Shown piece after piece: positions 7,127 to 11,762 of a stretch of DNA of 11,762 nucleotides. Source of the DNA: an uncultured Collinsella sp. (GTDB taxonomy: Bacteria > Actinomycetota > Coriobacteriia > Coriobacteriales > Coriobacteriaceae); the NCBI GenBank assembly GCA_902475865.1, contig CABSBK010000009.1:1-11762 (forward strand). Direction: 5' to 3'. Positions within the stretch are counted from its first letter, which is position 1. Each line of letters begins with the position of its first letter. Under the pieces are notes generated by a model, which searched no databases, was not told the DNA's origin, and worked only from the letters and a program-made list of their open reading frames with translations. A program made the translations under genes and the position numbers.

Positions 7127-8926
7127 TTAGCAGTCCGCACCCTGTACGTGGACCATGCGCTTCTCCCGATACATATTGTGGTCGGCGACGCGATATACAT
7201 CGGCCAGCGTATTTCCAGCCGTCTCGACGGTCGCCACGCCAATCGATGCGCTGACCGTCAGGGCCTCATCGCTTACCGCGGCAAGACCGAGACGAAGATC
7301 CTGTTCCAGCCCAAGCGCAGACTCGTTGTCAGTATGGGGGCAGACCAGCAAAAACTCGTCGCCGCCAACGCGCATCGGCAGGTAATCCGCACCAGCCACC
7401 CGTCGCAGCACGGACGCCGTCCGTCGCAGCAGTTCATCCCCCATCTCGTGACCATAGATGTCGTTGGTCCGCTTGAGATAATTGCAGTCCACCATAATCA
7501 CGCTCACTGGCAAGCCCTCGTTTACCAGGCTATCTCCGCGCGATTCAAGATAGTTGCGGTTGCGAAGCCCCGTCAGTTTATCTTGGTATGACAGCTCCTC
7601 GGCATGCTTGACCATCGATATGTTGTGCGTCGCCACGACGACCGACTCAAGCCGGCCTTGCTCATCGCGATGCTGGGGGACAACCTGTAGCGAGTACCAA
7701 GCGCCTCGACAATCTCGCACCTCGGCAGCCAAGTACGGTACGCCCTCCATACGTTCACGAAGCGTACTTATATCTACGAGTTCCACAACCGCGTCGCGGC
7801 TTTCGGGGCTCACGATATCCCGGCAGACCGTGTCCATAAAGTCATATGCCTCGTTGTGCTCGGCAAATATCTTTGCTATCGCCGGCGACATATTGATTCC
7901 CTCGATCTCGAGGGTGTCGAGATGCAAAAGGAAGGTCGAATCGTAGATGGCGCTTATGGCATTGATAATGCCGAGCTGTTTATCCTTTTCGACCAAATTG
8001 CGGTGGTCAACGATATTTCGAGCCAACAGTACCACGACCCAAAACGCAAGGCATACCAAGACGCCGACGGCGACAAATGAAATCCTGTCAGACATGACCT
8101 CAGATTTGGGATATAGCGCAAACAGGCGGTAGTCCTTATATGCCGCACGCACGGCGTACCATTTGTCTCCTCGATATTCGATGGGCGTCAGGCCGTCGTC
8201 TTTCCACTCAACCCCTGCACTGGTGAGGAGTCGGGCGAGCGACACGTCAGCATCGGCACTGTTGGATGAGACAATCTCCGCATCCTCCATAACAAGCACC
8301 GTGGGGCCCTGGTGGAAGGTGCTGTTCGAAAGCACGTCGGCTATGGCATATGAATAGTCGTCCGCCGTATCGGGAACAAATGAGCGGTATGCCAGGGCAA
8401 CGCCGTCGCCATACGGGACAGCACAGACGGCAAAAACGACACCACGGCGCTCAACGACAGTTAAGTAGGTCACTTTGGAACCTTGATACATCGATGCGAC
8501 CGGCGAACAGGCCAGCTCCTCTCGCCACAACACGAGCGGATCGCGACCATCGATGTCGTAGTGGGCAGCCATATGGCCATCGGAGTCCATGACCATCAAC
8601 CCCGAAAGGTTCTCGGCATGGACAAATTGCTCGATAAGGTCGTTGTTAACCTCAACGCGATCAGAGGACAGGAACGTCGCAAACGATTCGACCGCGGCGA
8701 GCAAATCGTGCGTCTCCTCGGCTTTTCTCCCCTGTTCGTAGCGGTCATATTTTTCGCAAGCGTTTTCCAAAAACACCATGGTTTCTTGGCCAAACCCAAG
8801 CGTTTTTTCGAGGCAGCAATGGGTTCCAACCGTATACAACAAGCCTAACAAGACAGCGCTGACAATAACGCCGATAGCTATGACGGTCAGAGTCTTTCGA
8901 CGCAAGCGGTGCTCATCATTTGTCAT
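7127..8926 (-). CDS. Membrane-bound diguanylate cyclase with extracytoplasmic sensor and PAS-like domain
   Basis: 599 residues. Order: a first membrane helix (about 11-33), a large extracytoplasmic region (34-282, size and layout like a double CACHE sensor), a second helix (about 283-303), a PAS-like region (about 320-440) and a GGDEF domain (about 445-590) that makes cyclic di-GMP from two GTP. The active-site motif GGDEF (521-525) is intact, as are the metal/substrate loop VDCNYLKRTND (479-489) and GHEMGDELL. The inhibitory RxxD site that usually lies just before the motif is missing (GADY here). ATG 8926 is chosen because AAGGAG lies 7 nt upstream; it starts 11 bp inside the binding-protein gene, so the two are co-translated. 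A longer frame starting at 9010 runs through the binding-protein gene and has no ribosome site. The GGDEF domain is certain; the sensor fold is inferred. Confidence 0.94.
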   Translation of the reverse strand: MTNDEHRLRRKTLTVIAIGVIVSAVLLGLLYTVGTHCCLEKTLGFGQETMVFLENACEKYDRYEQGRKAEETHDLLAAVESFATFLSSDRVEVNNDLIEQFVHAENLSGLMVMDSDGHMAAHYDIDGRDPLVLWREELACSPVASMYQGSKVTYLTVVERRGVVFAVCAVPYGDGVALAYRSFVPDTADDYSYAIADVLSNSTFHQGPTVLVMEDAEIVSSNSADADVSLARLLTSAGVEWKDDGLTPIEYRGDKWYAVRAAYKDYRLFALYPKSEVMSDRISFVAVGVLVCLAFWVVVLLARNIVDHRNLVEKDKQLGIINAISAIYDSTFLLHLDTLEIEGINMSPAIAKIFAEHNEAYDFMDTVCRDIVSPESRDAVVELVDISTLRERMEGVPYLAAEVRDCRGAWYSLQVVPQHRDEQGRLESVVVATHNISMVKHAEELSYQDKLTGLRNRNYLESRGDSLVNEGLPVSVIMVDCNYLKRTNDIYGHEMGDELLRRTASVLRRVAGADYLPMRVGGDEFLLVCPHTDNESALGLEQDLRLGLAAVSDEALTVSASIGVATVETAGNTLADVYRVADHNMYREKRMVHVQGADC

Positions 8927-9794
8927 GATTTGCTCCTTGCCCGCCTGTCGTCGCTCCTGTCTTGTAATTGCCCACAATACGGTCAATCGTGCCATCTCGA
9001 TCCATGGCAAACAATGCAGTATTGAGATCCTTTACGATCGGTCCTTCATAGCTGTCATCAAACGCGACGCCCAGATCGACCGTCATAATGTTGTCGGCGA
9101 ACACGCGGTAGAGGCCGGGATACTGGGCGACAAGTCGGTCAAGCGGCTGAACGTCCGCCATCCAACAGTCGACATACCCTTTGGCAAGGGCGGCTTTGCA
9201 GAGCTCGGCAGAACCATACGATTTGATTTGCACGTCCGGCGAGATTTCCAGATCCCCTGCGAGCAATCGGCGTTCGCTCAACGAGCCCGCAATCACCGCG
9301 ATGGTTTTGCTTCCATCGAGATGCGCCAAGGACTTGATGCCACTCGTTTTCTTGGCGGCAACCGAGACCATCACGGTTAGATACGGCTCGGTCCAGTAAT
9401 ACTTATCCTCGCGATAACAAGGAGAATAATCACACCACAGGCAATCGATATCACCGTTTTTGAGCAGCCGGTCGCGATCGTTCCAGTCAATATCGACAAA
9501 CTGTGGCTTGAGCCCCGCACGCTTGCAGGCCTCGCGGGCGATGTCGATATCGATACCGGCGTAATCGCCCGTGGTATCGACATACACATAGGGGTCGTTA
9601 TCCGTAACGCCGATTTTGAGTACCGGGAGATCTTTGTCGGCTTCATTCGAGGAGGAAGAACTGCTTCGAACGGTATACGTCAGGGCGCCCGCACAGGCGG
9701 CAACAAGGAGCATGAGCGCAAACGAGACGATGGCGGCTCGCTTGATACGTCCGGGCACAAGCCTCCCTTCATCGAAACAGCAGTCGGATTTCAT
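8916..9794 (-). CDS. Membrane-anchored amino-acid-type solute-binding protein (SBP family 3)
   Basis: 292 residues. A basic segment (RIKR) and a hydrophobic stretch (20-42) contain the lipobox-like VAAC (Cys34), so the protein is either a lipoprotein or anchored by one helix; a Ser-rich tether follows. From about residue 55 it matches family-3 binding proteins: LKIGV, YAGIDIDIA, then REDKYYWTEPY, whose Arg is at the position that binds the ligand carboxylate in amino-acid binders, and in the second lobe DCWMADVQPLDRL. It should bind a small ligand, possibly an amino acid, outside the membrane. No permease or ATPase gene is near; instead it overlaps a diguanylate cyclase gene, suggesting a sensing role. 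The start is uncertain: ATG 9794 has no clear ribosome site, while GTG 9758 follows GGGAGG by 3 nt and would give a more typical lipoprotein signal of 21 residues. Confidence 0.9.
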   Translation of the reverse strand: MKSDCCFDEGRLVPGRIKRAAIVSFALMLLVAACAGALTYTVRSSSSSSNEADKDLPVLKIGVTDNDPYVYVDTTGDYAGIDIDIAREACKRAGLKPQFVDIDWNDRDRLLKNGDIDCLWCDYSPCYREDKYYWTEPYLTVMVSVAAKKTSGIKSLAHLDGSKTIAVIAGSLSERRLLAGDLEISPDVQIKSYGSAELCKAALAKGYVDCWMADVQPLDRLVAQYPGLYRVFADNIMTVDLGVAFDDSYEGPIVKDLNTALFAMDRDGTIDRIVGNYKTGATTGGQGANHDK

Positions 9795-9819
9795 TGTATA
9801 CCCGGGGCTGATGCGGCAA
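9793..9819 (-). promoter_or_regulatory. Weak promoter candidate for the binding-protein/cyclase unit
   Basis: TTGCCG (-35, four of six) and TACAAT (-10, five of six) are 15 bp apart, just after the U-tract of the purB terminator. The -10 overlaps the ATG at 9794, so if this promoter is real, translation would be expected from GTG 9758. Confidence 0.35.
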
Positions 9820-9820
9820 T

Positions 9821-9853
9821 AAAAAAGCGCCTCACCCAAGATGGGCAAGGCGC
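9821..9853 (-). terminator. Rho-independent terminator of purB
   Basis: On the minus strand a 12-bp stem (GCGCCTTGCCCA with TGGGTGAGGCGC, loop TCT) is followed by TTTTTT. Two internal pairs are G·U wobbles in the minus-strand RNA but would be A·C mismatches in the plus-strand RNA, which fixes the direction. It begins 43 bp after the purB stop. Confidence 0.93.
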
Positions 9854-9896
9854 CAAAGATTGAAATGCATCCGCAAGCGGTCGAATTAGGTCAACC

Positions 9897-11243
9897 CTAC
9901 TCGAAGCTCAACTGCTCCAGGCGATCGAAGACCGTATCGATGCGGGTGAGGAAGTCCCACGGATCGAAGATTTCGTCGAGCTTCTCCTGGCTGACGGTGC
10001 AGCGCGGATCGGCCTCGAGTCGCTCCTTAAAGGTGGGGCCGGAGACACAATCCTGCACCTCGTGCCAGGTGGCCATGGCGTTTTCCTGCACGATAGCGTA
10101 GGCGTCCTCGCGGGTGATGCCCGTATCAACGAGGGCAAGCAGCACCTTGGAGGAGAAGATGAGGCCGCGGGTCTTGTTGAGGTTGGCCATCATGCGGGCC
10201 GGATACAGCTGCAGGCCGTCGATAACGCGAATGAGGCACTGGAACATGTGGTCGAGCGCAATGAAACTATCGGCCTGGGCGACACGCTCGGCAGAGGAGT
10301 GCGAAATGTCGCGCTCGTGCCACAGGGCAACGTTGTCAAAGGCGACCTGAGCGTTGGACTTCACGACGCGCGACAGGCCGCAGACCTTCTCCATGGTGAT
10401 GGGATTGCGCTTGTGCGGCATGGCGGAGCTGCCCTTTTGTCCCTTGCGGAAGGGCTCTTCGGCCTCGAGCGTATCGGTCTTCTGCAGGTTGCGGACCTCG
10501 GTCGCGATGCGCTCGCAGGTGGCCGCTGTAGTGGCAAGCACGCCGGCAAGATAGGCGTGGTGATCGCGGCTGATGACCTGCGTGGACAGCGGATCGTGGA
10601 CCAGGCCCAAGTGCTCGCAGACGTACTCCTCGACGAACGGCTCGATGGAGCTGTAGGTGCCGACGGCACCGGAGATGGCACCGAAGGCAACGTTCTTGCG
10701 AGCGTCCTCAAGACGATCGAGATCGCGCTTGAGCTCCCAGGCCCAAGAGCCAAACTTCATGCCGAAGGTCATCGGCTCGGCGTGGATGCCGTGGGTGCGG
10801 CCGGCGCAGAGCGTATTGCGCTCTTCGAAAGCGCGGCGCTTGCAGATCACGCCGAGCTTCTTGACGTCCTCGATAATCAGGTCACAGGCCTGAGTAAGCT
10901 GATAGCACAGAGCCGTATCACCCAGGTCGGAGCTGGTCATACCGTAGTGGACCCAGCGGCTAGGCTTGGGCTCGCCCTCGGGAACGTCGGCGTCGATATA
11001 TTCCTTCATGTTGGTCAGGAAGGCGATGACATCGTGGCGCGTGACTTCCTCAATCTCATCGACCTTTGCCTTCTCAAAGTTGGCATGGTCGCGGATCCAC
11101 TGGGCCTCTTCTTTGGAAATACCGATCTTGCCGAGCTCCGCCTGAGCCTCGCAGGCCAGGACCTCAATCTCCTGCCAAATGGCGTACTTGTTCTCGAGGG
11201 AGAAGATATGTCCCATCTCCGGGCGGGTATAGCGATCGATCAT
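9897..11243 (-). CDS. purB: Adenylosuccinate lyase
   Basis: A cytoplasmic enzyme of the fumarase/aspartase superfamily that removes fumarate twice in purine synthesis: from SAICAR to give AICAR, and from adenylosuccinate to give AMP. 448 residues, within the usual range. The N-terminus MIDRYTRPEM is typical. Active-site blocks are TSSDLGDTA (103-111), the His-containing RTHGIHAEP (149-157) and the superfamily signature GSSAMPHKRNP (271-281), whose Ser is catalytic. ATG 11243 is chosen because AAAGGAG lies 6 nt upstream; an in-frame upstream codon at 11285 is not supported. It appears to be a single-gene unit, with a -10 candidate before it and a strong terminator after it. It uses the product of PurC, encoded in another unit of this window. 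Confidence 0.98.
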   Translation of the reverse strand: MIDRYTRPEMGHIFSLENKYAIWQEIEVLACEAQAELGKIGISKEEAQWIRDHANFEKAKVDEIEEVTRHDVIAFLTNMKEYIDADVPEGEPKPSRWVHYGMTSSDLGDTALCYQLTQACDLIIEDVKKLGVICKRRAFEERNTLCAGRTHGIHAEPMTFGMKFGSWAWELKRDLDRLEDARKNVAFGAISGAVGTYSSIEPFVEEYVCEHLGLVHDPLSTQVISRDHHAYLAGVLATTAATCERIATEVRNLQKTDTLEAEEPFRKGQKGSSAMPHKRNPITMEKVCGLSRVVKSNAQVAFDNVALWHERDISHSSAERVAQADSFIALDHMFQCLIRVIDGLQLYPARMMANLNKTRGLIFSSKVLLALVDTGITREDAYAIVQENAMATWHEVQDCVSGPTFKERLEADPRCTVSQEKLDEIFDPWDFLTRIDTVFDRLEQLSFE

Positions 11244-11287
11244 AGCGGCTCCTTTTTGGTTATTGGCACGTTGGTCGTAACCCAACC

Positions 11288-11293
11288 ATTGTA
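11288..11293 (-). promoter_or_regulatory. Possible -10 element of purB
   Basis: TACAAT (five of six consensus bases) lies 45 bp upstream of the purB ATG. No good -35 is seen at normal spacing. Confidence 0.4.
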
Positions 11294-11347
11294 CCGTGCG
11301 CGGGTGCGAGTAGCGATAACGGGCATTAACCTAACATTTTGCCGCAA

Positions 11348-11407
11348 GAGCGGGCATGGGGACGTCCGCGTATTTGCTTCGCAAATCCGCACCGGCTGCG
11401 GTCGCCT
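11348..11407. repeat. 60-bp direct repeat, copy 1
   Basis: Matches copy 2 at 11477-11536 in 57 of 60 positions, 129 bp apart. It contains a hairpin of ATTTGC-TTC-GCAAAT (11372-11386). Its right end forms a 5-bp stem with flanking sequence (CCGGC/GCCGG, 11392-11412). It begins with GAGCGGGCA, as in the complement of the tRNA-Gly 3' end. This and the next four entries describe the gene-free stretch 11244-11666; no protein gene is supported there. Confidence 0.9.
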
Positions 11408-11418
11408 GCCGGATTCGC

Positions 11419-11465
11419 GGAGACGGTGGGGAAAACTTTGTTGAATTGGCCGTCCCCGCGTCTCC
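11419..11465. repeat. Imperfect inverted repeat between the two 60-bp copies
   Basis: GGAGACG (11419-11425) pairs with CGTCTCC (11459-11465), and GGGG (11428-11431) with CCCC (11454-11457), leaving a small internal loop and a loop of about 22 nt. It suggests a folded spacer rather than coding sequence. Confidence 0.5.
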
Positions 11466-11476
11466 CGTGCCCGGTG

Positions 11477-11536
11477 GAGCGGGCAACGGGACGTCTGCGT
11501 ATTTGCTTCGCAAATCCGCACCGGCTGCGGTCGCCT
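11477..11536. repeat. 60-bp direct repeat, copy 2, fused to a tRNA-Gly 3'-end copy
   Basis: Differs from copy 1 at three positions. It carries the same ATTTGC-TTC-GCAAAT hairpin (11501-11515), and its end forms a different stem with the flank, GGTCGCC-TATC-GGCGACC (11529-11546). Its first bases belong to an 18-bp stretch (11475-11492) identical to the complement of the tRNA-Gly 3' end at 11667-11684. Confidence 0.9.
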
Positions 11537-11559
11537 ATCGGCGACCTTGCCTGCTCGCT

Positions 11560-11578
11560 ATAAACGCTTCGCGTTTAT
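11560..11578. repeat. Perfect hairpin ATAAACGC-TTC-GCGTTTAT
   Basis: An 8-bp perfect stem closes a TTC triloop. The loop and closing pairs are the same as in the two ATTTGC hairpins of the 60-bp repeats, so it probably belongs to the same repeat block. It has no U-tract typical of a terminator. Confidence 0.6.
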
Positions 11579-11595
11579 TTAACGCTCGCACCCTG

Positions 11596-11611
11596 GCGGG
11601 TTCGAGTCCCG
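11596..11611 (+). other. tRNA T-arm-like fragment on the plus strand
   Basis: GCGGGTTCGAGTCCCG has the T-stem and TTCGAGT loop of a tRNA and is identical to the T arm of tRNA-Gly, but on the opposite strand. No D or anticodon arm is found upstream, so it is at most a tRNA relic. Confidence 0.45.
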
Positions 11612-11623
11612 GCACTTAGTAGT

Positions 11624-11655
11624 AAAAAGCACGGCAACGTAGCGTTGCCGTGCTT
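11624..11655 (-). terminator. Rho-independent terminator of tRNA-Gly
   Basis: A perfect 13-bp stem (AAGCACGGCAACG with CGTTGCCGTGCTT) with a 3-nt loop is followed on the minus strand by TTTTTAC. It starts 11 nt after the CCA end of tRNA-Gly. Confidence 0.92.
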
Positions 11656-11666
11656 GTGCATTTTTC

Positions 11667-11741
11667 TGGAGCGGGCAACGGGACTCGAACCCGCGAGTGT
11701 CAGCTTGGGAAGCTGATGCCTTACCACTTGGCGATGCCCGC
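11667..11741 (-). tRNA. tRNA-Gly (anticodon CCC)
   Basis: A 75-nt cloverleaf on the minus strand. It has acceptor stem GCGGGCA with TGCCCGC, anticodon stem TCAGC/GCTGA around loop TTCCCAA (anticodon CCC, decoding GGG), a T arm with loop TTCGAGT, discriminator T and an encoded CCA. An 18-bp stretch of its 3' end (11667-11684) is repeated at 11475-11492. Confidence 0.97.
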
Positions 11742-11754
11742 ATATGTGGGGGAT

Positions 11755-11760
11755 AGTATA
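11755..11760 (-). promoter_or_regulatory. -10 element of tRNA-Gly
   Basis: TATACT (five of six consensus bases) lies 13 bp upstream of the mature tRNA 5' end. The -35 would lie outside the window. Confidence 0.5.
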
Positions 11761-11762
11761 AC

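Noticed and set aside
8927..9010. Longer cyclase start at 9010
   Set aside because: The extra 28 residues lie within the binding-protein gene and have no ribosome site, whereas ATG 8926 has AAGGAG at good spacing.
10062..11444. A 460-codon open frame on the plus strand opposite purB
   Set aside because: It is antisense to a certain purB gene, extends into the repeat block and has no recognisable domain; high-GC codon use readily keeps the opposite frame open.
11348..11536. CRISPR array
   Set aside because: Only two copies of a 60-bp unit are present, with no regular spacers and no cas genes.
11240..11619. Open frames on both strands through the 60-bp repeats, with an internally repeated peptide
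   Set aside because: The copies are 129 bp apart, a multiple of three, so any frame open in one stays open in the other. There is no ribosome site, and the hairpins and tRNA-like pieces argue for non-coding sequence.

Overview
The window looks like chromosome from a high-GC, gut-type actinobacterium of the class Coriobacteriia, most likely Collinsella or a close relative. This is inferred from overall base composition, the style of the purine, two-component and Tat-lipoprotein genes, and a repeat type (ATTTGC-TTC-GCAAAT hairpins) that I associate with that group; no database search was possible. Every confident gene is on the minus strand, so transcription runs from high to low coordinates.

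Reading in the direction of transcription: a tRNA-Gly(CCC) (11741-11667) ends in a strong terminator. A gene-free stretch of about 420 bp follows, carrying two copies of a 60-bp repeat, several hairpins and pieces that resemble tRNA 3' ends. Then comes purB (adenylosuccinate lyase), closed by a textbook terminator. Next is a two-gene unit in which a solute-binding protein of the amino-acid type overlaps by 11 bp a membrane-bound diguanylate cyclase, with no transport permease nearby. A separate unit couples a small four-cysteine TSCPD-like protein to a Tat-exported lipoprotein of unknown function. A response regulator/histidine kinase operon follows, ending in a hairpin. Then purC (SAICAR synthetase) is coupled directly to a small two-helix membrane protein, ending in a terminator. 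Last are an M29-family aminopeptidase and a tRNA-Lys(TTT), whose promoter lies in the 3' end of the aminopeptidase gene and whose terminator hairpin sits at the window edge.

Functional themes: purC and purB encode consecutive steps of de novo purine synthesis (SAICAR formation, then release of fumarate from SAICAR) but sit in separate transcription units. Three units are devoted to sensing or to the cell envelope: the binding protein with its cyclase, the two-component system, and the TSCPD/Tat-lipoprotein pair. The most interesting items are the binding-protein/diguanylate-cyclase pair, which looks like a ligand-sensing c-di-GMP module, and the repeat block next to tRNA-Gly, which contains an exact 18-bp copy of the tRNA 3' end and may be the scar of an integrated element.
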